DNA of 32,901 bases. It comes from a virus. The translations under genes were made by a program, and so were the position numbers. Positions 1-7,018 of the stretch are shown piece by piece (positions within the stretch are counted from its first letter, which is position 1; the number at the start of each line of letters is the position of its first letter). Under the pieces are notes generated by a model. It was given only the letters and a program-made list of their open reading frames with translations. It did no database searches and was not told where the DNA came from. Location: the IMG/VR virus record IMGVR_UViG_3300022074_000196, positions 1-32,901 of that record. One strand, 5' to 3'.

Positions 1-24
1 ACGCGGTAAATCCAGCAAATTCAT

Positions 25-279
25 CTAACAATTCCATCTACGTCGAGCTGCCTTGCCACGCTCGCCAGTCCATCCCCTCGATCGAGCGCAAAACGATTTC
101 TTACGCGCCTTGGCCTTCTTGCTCTTAGGATTCGGCGCAGGAGCTTTAAGATTGCTCCCGGTAGCGCGGTTATACTTCGCACGGCCCTTTGCCGTCAGGC
201 CGGCGCCCTTCGATGCTGGCAGCTTCTCACCGCGTCCAACAGATAACTTAACGCTCTTCTTGCGTTTACCGCTTGCCAC
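25..279 (-). CDS. Small basic protein, DUF6321-like
   Basis: This 84-aa, very Lys/Arg-rich protein contains the stretch GLTAKGRAKYNRATG followed by NLKAP at about residues 27-47, which I recognise as the signature of DUF6321, a small family found in phages and bacteria. No enzymatic motif is visible. The flanks are strongly cationic (KKAKARKK, AARRRW), so nucleic-acid binding is plausible but inferred. Its start overlaps the end of the preceding 61-aa gene by 14 bases, and it is the last of three tiny basic genes downstream of terL. Family assignment is from memory; function is unknown. Confidence 0.8.
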   Translation of the reverse strand: MASGKRKKSVKLSVGRGEKLPASKGAGLTAKGRAKYNRATGSNLKAPAPNPKSKKAKARKKSFCARSRGWTGERGKAARRRWNC

Positions 280-451
280 GCTTTTTAGCCTTGGGCTTCT
301 TTTTGGCAGTCTTGGCCGCAGCCTTAAACTGAGCCGCAGTAGGTGCGCCCTTAGTGCCAGGCTTGCGCATGCGCTCTTTAGAACCCGCCTTAATGCGAGC
401 CTTCTTCAAACGAATATTCTCGTATAAACCGTGCTTCTTTCCGTGTGGCAT
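266..451 (-). CDS. Small basic hypothetical protein
   Basis: This 61-aa protein begins MPHGKKHGLYENI and ends in a run of Ala/Lys/Arg (AKTAKKKPKAKKRGKR). I do not recognise a named family, but the N-terminal pattern GKKHGLYENI followed by KPGTKGAPTA looks conserved rather than random. Its ATG shares one base with the stop of the 38-aa gene upstream (TAATG), which implies translational coupling. The charge suggests nucleic-acid contact or packaging with DNA; this is inference only. Confidence 0.72.
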   Translation of the reverse strand: MPHGKKHGLYENIRLKKARIKAGSKERMRKPGTKGAPTAAQFKAAAKTAKKKPKAKKRGKR

Positions 452-567
452 TATTTCTTCTTTTTCTTAGTCATGGTCATTTTTTTACCAGATTTCTTTG
501 CAGCCTTCATAGCTTTCGCCATGCCCTTTTTCGAATAAGAATACTTTTTGCCGCCAACCATAGGCAT
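451..567 (-). CDS. Tiny lysine-rich protein (38 aa)
   Basis: A 38-aa reading frame starts MPMVGGKKYSYSKKGMAKAM and ends in five lysines; about 40% of its residues are Lys. The start is supported by an excellent Shine-Dalgarno (AAGGAGG) six to seven bases upstream, and the stop overlaps the next start by one base. It is the first gene of the tiny basic trio and follows terL after about 70 bases. The function is unknown. The strong ribosome site suggests high expression, as for a virion or DNA-condensing component, but this is inferred. Confidence 0.72.
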   Translation of the reverse strand: MPMVGGKKYSYSKKGMAKAMKAAKKSGKKMTMTKKKKK

Positions 568-636
568 GAGGCACCTCCTTCGTTAACTCACGCAAATTTT
601 AACACGCAGCAGGCAAATCACGTAATTTGAGGGACG

Positions 637-2046
637 CTAAGCAATGCCAGCAAGATTGCGGCGCAAAGGACCATCCCAACCCATCATCGAGCCTCGAAGC
701 ATCGTGACCTGGTCAGACGCAAAGCTTAAACACAAAGCATCCGCTAAATCTGGAGAGCGAAGTCCACGCTTGCGCATTGAATCCTTTGTCTCAGCCTGCA
801 TCTTGCCCGACGCAGTAAATTGATAGGTAATAGCCGTTAAATCAGCGAGCAAATCATCGTTGCGCGGCACCTTGCAAGACCGGCTCTCAAACCAAGCCTT
901 CGCCTTAAACCACAGCTCACTGCGCAAGTTATTATACACGCCCTTACTCGACGGGCTCTCCGAAACATTAACACCACGAACCCGCTCACCAATCAACTGA
1001 CGCATGCGATCCACAATCGGACCACCTAAGCCAACCTCGTCAATTAAAATCTCAGCTGGCTGCTCACTCTCCGGCAACGCCTCAAACTCAGCCATCACAC
1101 GACCAATCGTCTGCATCGTGTCCAACCCACGCCAGTACATCACCTCAGTCACAACATTGCCCGTGCGCTTGACCAAGGCAGAACGCGCATCACCAAAACG
1201 CGCCGGGTCCAAAGCCCAAATCGTCGTGCCATGCTCGTCCACCGCAATATCACGGCTCATAGCAGCATCAACAAGTTCATACGGTATGATCGTATCCACG
1301 TCGGCCTTGGCGAACTCACCAAGCACGCGAATAGAATAAGCAGCGCTCTCAGGCCCATACCTGTGCTGCATTTCCTCAACAAACTCATCTGAAACTAACG
1401 GACTGTCCAAACACGACCACTTGCGAGTCCACCACTTGTCAGACTGCCGCGTCTGGCTCTCGTAAAACGTGCCGGATACGCGGGTGGGGTTCGAAATCAA
1501 AATAGTCTTGCAATTCGTCGAACTCATAGATCCCGCTGCAGCCTCAAAAACGGCCTCAGAAATGCCGGAAGACTCGTCGCATATGATGTACACGTAACCA
1601 GCCTCATTGTGAACCCCAGCAAGCGCTTCGGGCGTCTCCGCACGCGCTGTGCGCGCAGATATAAAAGCATCAGTCGGCGCAGGGATAAATTCCACACGAT
1701 CAGACTTCACATTTAACAAAGAACGAAGCTGGGGGGGCAACTCGTTAATCCACTTCTTGACCTCGTTAAAAAGCCCATCAAAAAGCTGCGCACTCGTCGG
1801 CGCAGTCACAATAACCTTGCAAGGAAACTGAAACAGCACAATCCAAATCATCGCCCAAGCGCAGCTACACGTCTTACCCGTGCCATGACCAGAACGTATG
1901 CTCAAACGCCGAGTAGGACGCACCAGCTCGTTTAAAAACTCAGCCTGGTAATCAAACGGTTCACAACCCAACACCTCCTGCACAAAAAGCGCAGGGCGCT
2001 CACGGTACTGCGCAATAAACTCGTCAAACGGATTTTCACTCGTCAT
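637..2046 (-). CDS. terL: Terminase large subunit (TerL)
   Basis: This is the ATP-driven DNA packaging motor and headful/cos nuclease, which docks on the portal of the prohead. The 469-aa protein has a Walker A motif SGHGTGKT at about 52-59 and a Walker B VYIICDE at about 152-158, followed by SSG and the coupling region SNPTRVSGT. The C-terminal RNase H-like nuclease shows acidic residues at D280 (LDPARFGD), D336 (ILIDEVG) and D433/D436 (SPDLADAL). I chose ATG 2046 over the TTG at 2052 because GGAGG lies nine bases upstream of the ATG but only three upstream of the TTG. The gene overlaps the end of terS by 11 bases, so the two are coupled. Confidence 0.97.
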   Translation of the reverse strand: MTSENPFDEFIAQYRERPALFVQEVLGCEPFDYQAEFLNELVRPTRRLSIRSGHGTGKTCSCAWAMIWIVLFQFPCKVIVTAPTSAQLFDGLFNEVKKWINELPPQLRSLLNVKSDRVEFIPAPTDAFISARTARAETPEALAGVHNEAGYVYIICDESSGISEAVFEAAAGSMSSTNCKTILISNPTRVSGTFYESQTRQSDKWWTRKWSCLDSPLVSDEFVEEMQHRYGPESAAYSIRVLGEFAKADVDTIIPYELVDAAMSRDIAVDEHGTTIWALDPARFGDARSALVKRTGNVVTEVMYWRGLDTMQTIGRVMAEFEALPESEQPAEILIDEVGLGGPIVDRMRQLIGERVRGVNVSESPSSKGVYNNLRSELWFKAKAWFESRSCKVPRNDDLLADLTAITYQFTASGKMQAETKDSMRKRGLRSPDLADALCLSFASDQVTMLRGSMMGWDGPLRRNLAGIA

Positions 2047-2536
2047 GCTCAATAACCTCCGGGGTAGGGGTCACGTCCTTAGCCTTCTTGAGAGCGTCTA
2101 AATACAAATCACCAACGTTCAACGTAATGTTGGTGTCAGACCGCTTGTTGTACCGATTAGACCACGCCTCAGCAATAAAACGATGCTGAGACGCACGCTC
2201 ACGCGCTATCGACACGTCAATCTGACTAATCTCAGCTAACTTATCACCAGCTTCAGCATTCTCACGCTCCTGCACACGCTCAGCGCGTAACTCGCGCATA
2301 ATATTAGAACCAGCCTCAGCATGGTACTCAGCAGCAATCTCGCGTACATCATCAATGGCGCGCTTGTACTCAGGAGACTGAGTAAGCACGCGCCAAAAGG
2401 TGCCAACATTATAGCCCAGCTCCTTTGCCTTGTCAGAGACAGAGCCGCCACCCATGATATGATCCGCGATAGCCTGCGGACCACCAAGTTTCTCCAGATC
2501 AGCGAGGATTTTACGTTTTTGGGGTCGGCCTGCCAT
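2036..2536 (-). CDS. terS: Terminase small subunit (TerS)
   Basis: This 166-aa protein immediately precedes and overlaps terL. The N-terminal half contains a helix-turn-helix (SVSDKAKELGYNVGTFWRVL, about 32-51), as in small terminases that recognise the pac or cos site. The C-terminal half is a charged helical oligomerisation region (AEYHAEAGSNIMRELRAE and onward). The start has an AGGAGC ribosome site seven bases upstream. Position, size and HTH make TerS the best reading. The non-coding DNA just upstream (2537-2928) would be a natural place for its binding site, but that is inference. Confidence 0.88.
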   Translation of the reverse strand: MAGRPQKRKILADLEKLGGPQAIADHIMGGGSVSDKAKELGYNVGTFWRVLTQSPEYKRAIDDVREIAAEYHAEAGSNIMRELRAERVQERENAEAGDKLAEISQIDVSIARERASQHRFIAEAWSNRYNKRSDTNITLNVGDLYLDALKKAKDVTPTPEVIEHDE

Positions 2537-2928
2537 TTTTCTAGCTCCTGGTGTGTGTTGACCTGCTCGTGCACGGGGGTGTATAGGCCCGGGCCGGGGG
2601 GGGTCTGGCGCGATTCCGGGTCAAAAACGCACTCCCCCAGCACAACATATGGTAGCGATTCAGCATATCGTACATGAGCCTATTAAGCATACTACATATG
2701 GACGCGATAATTAACATAATAACGATTATCCGACTCTTACTCCACCAGATCGCGCGTGCGCGCGCGACGCTTTCTTAGTGTGTGAAACATAGGTTTACGT
2801 AAAAATAGGCGACACTGACAGAAAGGTATAAAAGAACAGTGTCGCCTAGGTGGCGCGCAAACGCCGGGAGGAATGAGGCGCTGCGCACTGAGAGAGACGA
2901 GCCGGAACAATAGCTCATGTCTGACATG
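2537..2928. promoter_or_regulatory. Non-coding spacer before terS, candidate promoter/packaging region
   Basis: No convincing gene lies in these 392 bases. Besides the terminator (listed separately) it holds a GGCCCGGGCC palindrome (2586-2595) running into eight Gs (2596-2603), two copies of ACATATGG (2645-2652 and 2694-2701), a GATAAT...ATTATC inverted pair (2706-2730) and an alternating CG-rich patch (about 2750-2766). Such structure suits a promoter for the terminase genes or a pac/cos recognition site. I cannot identify a clean -35/-10 pair, so the role is inferred. Confidence 0.45.
2801..2848 (-). terminator. Rho-independent terminator ending the replication operon
   Basis: A perfect 12-bp inverted repeat (TAGGCGACACTG at 2806-2817 and CAGTGTCGCCTA at 2837-2848) encloses a 19-base loop. 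On the minus strand it is followed directly by TTTTT (2801-2805). It lies about 80 bases after the stop of the DUF6378 gene, so it would separate the replication transcript from terS/terL. The stem is mixed rather than strongly GC-rich, but it is long and perfect. Confidence 0.82.
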
Positions 2929-3213
2929 TTACTTGTTCTCATCGTTGTCACCTAATCTCAGGGCAATGACCAGGTAGTTCGCAGCGTCCATTAAGCTATC
3001 CTGATGCACTCCTGCATTGTCCAACCTTGCAAGCTTTAGCTCCACCATCATGCGAGCCACATCGTAAGCCGTTATGTCAGAAGAGAGTTTCTGGCTTAGC
3101 ACGGCGTTCCACCTTTGTGCTATTCTTTCGTGGCTTTCTCTCGCGTCTCCATAACTTGTCTCGCGCTCCTTCAGTATCTTCTCCAACCTTGTCAATGTCT
3201 CGCGGTAGCTCAT
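2929..3213 (-). CDS. DUF6378 domain protein
   Basis: The 94-aa protein fits the DUF6378 pattern common in phage replication regions: RETSYGDARESHERIAQRW near the N-terminus, then AYDVARMMVELKLARL, then H-QDSLMDAANYLVIAL at the C-terminus. No biochemical function is established that I know of. The helical fold and conserved acidic/His positions resemble MazG-like nucleotide hydrolases, which is only a suggestion. The start has AAGGAGA eight bases upstream. It overlaps the preceding 147-aa frame by 137 bases, which is unusual (see findings). It is the last gene before the terminator. Confidence 0.88.
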   Translation of the reverse strand: MSYRETLTRLEKILKERETSYGDARESHERIAQRWNAVLSQKLSSDITAYDVARMMVELKLARLDNAGVHQDSLMDAANYLVIALRLGDNDENK

Positions 3214-3520
3214 CTCTTCTCCTTGCTCGATATCGCGCGTATCCCTTACCGTCGTGGACGACGACGACGTACTGCCGGTCGATCAGGTGCAGCAATCTCT
3301 GCATCATGTCCTTGAACGGCTCGTCCATTGCGCCTGCGAGCTCTGCAGCTTCCCAAGCATATCGCTCTCGCATTAACGCAAGCAGCTCCAACTCGAACTC
3401 GCTGAGCGGTTCGAGCCATTGCTTTTTCTTTTTGTCCTTCGGCGCTCTACGTTGACGGCCTGACCGTGCAGCGTCTCGCTGCATGCTCAGCATCCGCTCG
3501 CGCATTTCATCCTCTGTCAT
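3077..3520 (-). CDS. Hypothetical protein with helical, possibly winged-helix core
   Basis: This 147-aa frame has a basic N-terminus (residues 15-33), a helical middle (SEFELELLALMRERYAWEAA, about 40-59) and a segment resembling a wing (LIDRQYVVVVHDGKGYARYR), which could be a winged-helix DNA-binding domain. The last 45 or so residues are Arg/Lys/Glu-rich and overlap the DUF6378 gene in another frame, so they may be a genuine overlap or the result of an indel. The start follows GGGAG by eight bases and overlaps the upstream zinc-ribbon gene by 14 bases. I do not recognise a family. Confidence 0.6.
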   Translation of the reverse strand: MTEDEMRERMLSMQRDAARSGRQRRAPKDKKKKQWLEPLSEFELELLALMRERYAWEAAELAGAMDEPFKDMMQRLLHLIDRQYVVVVHDGKGYARYRARRRDELPRDIDKVGEDTEGARDKLWRRERKPRKNSTKVERRAKPETLF

Positions 3521-3845
3521 GTTCGAGCTCCCACTTCCTCTGCAGGATCATCTCACGTTGAACAGCGCTCCACCTTGTCAGATGCGGTGCGTTCAAATGT
3601 CTGCGTCGGTTCGCAAGTCCATCTAGTTCCTGCAATGAGTTATACGCCCTCAAAGCGGCATAAAACTCTTTTTCTCCAAGCTGAGAATAATCGGCTAAAA
3701 ATCGGCTCCGTCCGGCATGGCATATGCGGCATATCCCCCTAAAGGGGGATATGTCCGTAAATATGCCACTGCCACGGGATACGGCCCCCGGCATATTATG
3801 CCGGCATATGCCACAATCTGCCGGTCTGCCAGCGTCATTCTGCAC
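3507..3845 (-). CDS. Small zinc-ribbon protein
   Basis: The 112-aa protein has CGIC near residue 11 and CRIC near residue 39, about 24 residues apart, with an F and a G between them and HAGRSR after the second pair. This is the layout of the zinc ribbons found in many small phage proteins and at the front of HNH/endonuclease VII-like proteins. No nuclease motif follows; the rest (ADYSQLGEKEFYAALRAY and onward) is helical. The start is a GTG overlapping the primase-helicase stop by 11 bases. The DNA encoding the ribbon is packed with inverted repeats (3711-3807), so the segment may have a second, cis-acting role. Confidence 0.6.
   Translation of the reverse strand: MQNDAGRPADCGICRHNMPGAVSRGSGIFTDISPFRGICRICHAGRSRFLADYSQLGEKEFYAALRAYNSLQELDGLANRRRHLNAPHLTRWSAVQREMILQRKWELEHDRG
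3711..3807. repeat. Cluster of hairpins and GGCATAT/ATATGCC repeats
   Basis: Within about 100 bases there is an 11-bp perfect hairpin with a two-base loop (CATATCCCCCT AA AGGGGGATATG, about 3731-3754). There is also an 8-bp hairpin (CCGGCATA T TATGCCGG, about 3788-3804) and at least five copies of GGCATAT or its complement. The cluster sits inside the 5' half of the zinc-ribbon gene, directly after the primase-helicase gene. Iterated motifs plus hairpins next to replication genes are typical of origins or operators; this role is inferred. Confidence 0.55.
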
Positions 3846-5673
3846 GTCTTAATACCTCATCATTTTGCTGCAACATTTCCTGTTCGATTAGCTTCTTTAT
3901 GTTGTGGTTAAATCGCTTCCTATCGTTGTACTTTTCGCCTGTTCCATGCCTGCTGATGTACGCATCTTTGAGCTCTGCTCTATTCACTTCGCCATGCTCT
4001 TGCATGCTCTCAAATAGCTCCATGACCGCGCGTTGTGACTTGTTCATGCTGCCCTCTGGGTCGCCATTTGGCACGTCCTCTGTCTTTTGCAGAACAATGC
4101 TACTGACCTCTTCAAGCTCTGGCGTCATCAGCTCCACGGGCAGCTTGAGGAAGGCCATTTGCGGCGGGAACGCATCTTCCTTCATTTTAGTCCACGTCAC
4201 GATAACTTTTGCCAGCTCGTCTTCGCCCGATTGCTCGACGCGGAACTCATGGTCTAGTGCTGCGGTGATATTTGACGCGCCTCTGCCGCGCTCTTTGTTA
4301 GCGTGTCCAGTGTGGTGCACTAAAAGCACGACCATGTCCTTATACCGCTCACGCAGCCCGTCCAGCTCGCCTATGAGCAGGTTCATGTCGGTGCCACTAC
4401 TTTCCTCTGATGCACCCAGAGAGCGCGCCAGCGTGTCAACTACAAGCATACCTGGCACACCTTTGGCTTCGATCATGTCGTCTATTTGCTCGACCATGTG
4501 CTTAACTTGCTCTGGTTCACTAAGCACGACCGCGCGATTGCTTTTGTAAAACTCTGCTTCACCGGCTTCGACGTTGTTGTGCTTTTTCCATGCAGCGATA
4601 CGCCGGGCTAGTCCGTTGCCACCTTCGCCTGCTAGGTAGAAAACCGGCTTTTTCTTTGTTGCATATCCGTTCCATGCGCGCCCGGTGGCCACGCAGAGCG
4701 CTAAATCGAGCACCAGAAACGTCTTACCGCTGCCTGATGAGCCAAAGCACATGGCGAGCGTGTCTTGTTCCAGCAGTCCTTCTATGAGCCACTCTGGCTT
4801 GCGGATCTTTAGCTGGTCTATGTGCGTAAAGAGGGCAGGGCGTTCTGGCTCTGTGTATGCGTCCTGCAGCCTCTGTAAGCCCTCCCTGACTGCATCTAGC
4901 CCATTTGCTAGGTGTAAGTCGTTCCAATCCCAATTATCAACCGGTGGCAGGCTGTAAGGCTGTTTTGCGGCGTGTGCGGCTGCAATGCCTGGTTCGTCGT
5001 TATCGCCTGCCACGCGCAAATCTATGTCAGGCCATGTACAATTTATTTTATTACAAACTTTTGGTAGGGTGCCTGCGTCGAGCGCAAATACGACCGTTTC
5101 TTGTGTAGCTAGGTGCACACTAACGCCGGTAGCATATCCTTCTGTGACCCAAACTGGCCCGGGTTTGAGCTGGCCTATGACGCCGAATGCGTCGTCTTTC
5201 TTTAGGCCACTGTTAAACTTCTTGCTGCCACAGGGTTGAATTCTTTGCTCGCCTACGACCTTGCCTTCGTAATTGTAGAGAGGCACGACGACTGTATTGC
5301 CATCCATTTGCGCATTGATAAGCTCGATACCTTTTGCTTGTATGTAGTCTTTGGCGGTCGTATCGAGCTTTACAACGTTACCAAAATCGCTCACGCTGGG
5401 CTTTGGTCTGTACTCATACTGTTTCGTCAGTACGGGCCAAACACCGTCGTGTGCCATTTCTGCAGTGATTGATTTAAAATCGTTGCATTGTCTGCAGAAG
5501 ACTTTGACCAGCCCTTGATGCTCTGAGATCCAAAAGCGGGTGCTTGGCCAGTCGTTGTGTCCACAATTTGGGCACGCCCCATGCCATTCGCCTTTTGGGC
5601 CTTCGCGGAGCGAGTATTTGGTTATGATCTGATCAGACCACTCGCTCCAGTATGGTTGTGGAAAGTCTTTCAT
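3835..5673 (-). CDS. Primase-helicase (zinc finger, TOPRIM, RepA-like AAA)
   Basis: The 612-aa replication protein combines three parts. A CHC2-like zinc finger has C34/C37 (CPNCGH) and C60/C63 (CRQC). A TOPRIM-type primase domain spans about 172-236 with E178 (WVTEGYATG) and the DxD at 224-226 (AGDNDEPG). A RecA/RepA-type helicase ATPase (AAA_25-like) has Walker A GSSGSGKT at 311-318 and Walker B MLVVDTLA around D413, then LLVHHTGHANKERGRGAS, matching the RepA/DnaB-like core. It would prime and unwind the phage replication fork. The ATG overlaps the stop of the 371-aa gene (ATGA), showing coupling. No DNA polymerase is present nearby. Confidence 0.93.
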   Translation of the reverse strand: MKDFPQPYWSEWSDQIITKYSLREGPKGEWHGACPNCGHNDWPSTRFWISEHQGLVKVFCRQCNDFKSITAEMAHDGVWPVLTKQYEYRPKPSVSDFGNVVKLDTTAKDYIQAKGIELINAQMDGNTVVVPLYNYEGKVVGEQRIQPCGSKKFNSGLKKDDAFGVIGQLKPGPVWVTEGYATGVSVHLATQETVVFALDAGTLPKVCNKINCTWPDIDLRVAGDNDEPGIAAAHAAKQPYSLPPVDNWDWNDLHLANGLDAVREGLQRLQDAYTEPERPALFTHIDQLKIRKPEWLIEGLLEQDTLAMCFGSSGSGKTFLVLDLALCVATGRAWNGYATKKKPVFYLAGEGGNGLARRIAAWKKHNNVEAGEAEFYKSNRAVVLSEPEQVKHMVEQIDDMIEAKGVPGMLVVDTLARSLGASEESSGTDMNLLIGELDGLRERYKDMVVLLVHHTGHANKERGRGASNITAALDHEFRVEQSGEDELAKVIVTWTKMKEDAFPPQMAFLKLPVELMTPELEEVSSIVLQKTEDVPNGDPEGSMNKSQRAVMELFESMQEHGEVNRAELKDAYISRHGTGEKYNDRKRFNHNIKKLIEQEMLQQNDEVLRRAE

Positions 5674-6785
5674 GCGTGATCCAGTATTTTGCTAAATCTT
5701 CTGGAAAGCTCGGTTTGGCAGACTAAGCCTTCTGGAGCAGATTCAATATCAACGTAAGGAATACCGTCTGTGGTCCACTCATTAATAGAGTTAATATGTT
5801 TGCCGGGCAGTAAGATGTTTACGCCATACCCGTTCCATTTAAACTTCCGCAGCCCTTTTGTGTGGCTTCTGATAATTTTCTTTTCGCCGCCTGCCATTGT
5901 ACGCTCATAAGCTCTGACAATGTGAAATATGCGTTTTGTCTGTCCGTTTTCATTTACCACCTTGTCGCGGTCATTGAAAAAGTATGGTGTTCTGAGCATG
6001 TCAATTGCAAAGGTAATACGGCGATTGCCTTTACTTACACGCACTTGGACGCCTTGATCAGAGGCGACGCACATATTCACGGCACTCCAGAGTACGAAGC
6101 TAACATACTCGCTCATGCTTATTTTCGCTTCTATGCAGTGTTGCTCCAGCAGTTCTGGGTATTTCCAGCGTGTGCGTACAAAATACGGACCACGCTTATC
6201 GTGTTTATTGGTCTTGAGGTGCACGGGTTCTTGCATAAGTGTCTTAAGTGGTTGCACAGAGCCGTCTTCGCTGACCTCGACGTGGAAAATGTCTGTCATA
6301 GAAAGCTGGTCGCGCTCGCTGTCGAAAACAAAGCCGCACTCAAGCGTGATGTTGTTAGTGGGCTGGACGTTGAACGGTCGCTTGATGCGCCGAAAAAAAA
6401 CCATAGTGGGCCACAGTTTATCTTCGTTGGCTTTTTCAATTTCTCGGTTTCTTTGAACGGTTCCCATGTAAGCACTGCCTAATGCCGGGATGTCGTTGAC
6501 GTCGATCTTCCAGTGGTTGTCGTCAGTATTTCGCACGACGAGATTTTTGTCAGAGACATGGCAGGCAATTTTGCTGAAGATTTTATACAAGTGCTTGTCG
6601 GCTTTCTTTAGACCATTCATTGCGGTGAAAGCTTCATCTATATTGTCCAGCAAGTCGGACAGGTAGTAATGCGCGCCGTAGTGCTTTTTTTCACGTCGCG
6701 CTGATGGTTTGCGTGGTTTTTTTTCTGGCTTGCAAAGCTGATAACGCAGCCCCAACCAGGTCAAAAGTTTGGTTAGCCATTTCAT
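5670..6785 (-). CDS. Conserved replication-region protein of unknown function
   Basis: This 371-aa protein lies between a 71-aa gene and the primase-helicase, overlapping the latter by four bases. It has a basic N-terminus (residues 19-35), a central region of mixed strands and helices, and a distinctive C-terminal segment SHTKGLRKFKWNGYGVNILL. I have the impression of having seen a similar KGLRxFxWNGYxV motif in alphaproteobacterial phages, but I know no assigned function. There are no nuclease, ATPase or membrane motifs. Position suggests replication initiation or an accessory factor, but this rests on neighbourhood alone. Confidence 0.75.
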   Translation of the reverse strand: MKWLTKLLTWLGLRYQLCKPEKKPRKPSARREKKHYGAHYYLSDLLDNIDEAFTAMNGLKKADKHLYKIFSKIACHVSDKNLVVRNTDDNHWKIDVNDIPALGSAYMGTVQRNREIEKANEDKLWPTMVFFRRIKRPFNVQPTNNITLECGFVFDSERDQLSMTDIFHVEVSEDGSVQPLKTLMQEPVHLKTNKHDKRGPYFVRTRWKYPELLEQHCIEAKISMSEYVSFVLWSAVNMCVASDQGVQVRVSKGNRRITFAIDMLRTPYFFNDRDKVVNENGQTKRIFHIVRAYERTMAGGEKKIIRSHTKGLRKFKWNGYGVNILLPGKHINSINEWTTDGIPYVDIESAPEGLVCQTELSRRFSKILDHA

Positions 6786-6786
6786 T

Positions 6787-7002
6787 TTACTTGCGACCTA
6801 CATACCAGACGCGCTTCCTATCGCCTTCGCTGCGTGTCGTCATTTCGCGGTCGCGCTGACGACCTAATAGTGTCAGGTAGTCAGCGCTTGATTTTTTTAA
6901 CAACACGCTGTCTCCTGGCTCCATTTGCATAAGTATCCTCAGCATTGGTCTAGGGCTACCTTTTCTCGGTGGGATGGGAATGTTTTTTTCTATTTTCACC
7001 AT
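6787..7002 (-). CDS. Small hypothetical protein (71 aa)
   Basis: A 71-aa protein starts MVKIEKNIPIPPRKGSPRPM, continues with MEPGDSVLL and ends with RVWYVGRK. The pattern (a short proline-rich lead, then a GDS turn, then alternating strands with a terminal R-V-W) is shared by many tiny phage proteins that look like single-domain beta folds. An upstream in-frame extension to 7128 is rejected because the ATG at 7002 has AAGGA eight bases upstream and the extension overlaps the SSB-like gene. It ends one base before the 371-aa gene begins. Confidence 0.7.
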   Translation of the reverse strand: MVKIEKNIPIPPRKGSPRPMLRILMQMEPGDSVLLKKSSADYLTLLGRQRDREMTTRSEGDRKRVWYVGRK

Positions 7003-7018
7003 AAGTCTGTCCTTTTTT

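Noticed and set aside
53-427. 124-aa plus-strand frame across the basic trio
   Set aside because: Antisense to coupled small genes with clear ribosome sites; its hydrophobic composition results from the Lys-rich opposite strand.
2872-2976. Plus-strand ATG after GGGAGGA with a 34-codon frame
   Set aside because: The spacing from GGAGG to ATG is only one or two bases and it is antisense to DUF6378; no homology-like pattern.
3899-4549. 216-aa plus-strand frame
   Set aside because: Lies antisense to the primase-helicase ATPase domain; Ser-rich, no domain and no context. A shadow frame.
5862-6482. 206-aa plus-strand frame
   Set aside because: Antisense to the 371-aa gene, no recognisable motif, no ribosome site checked as good.
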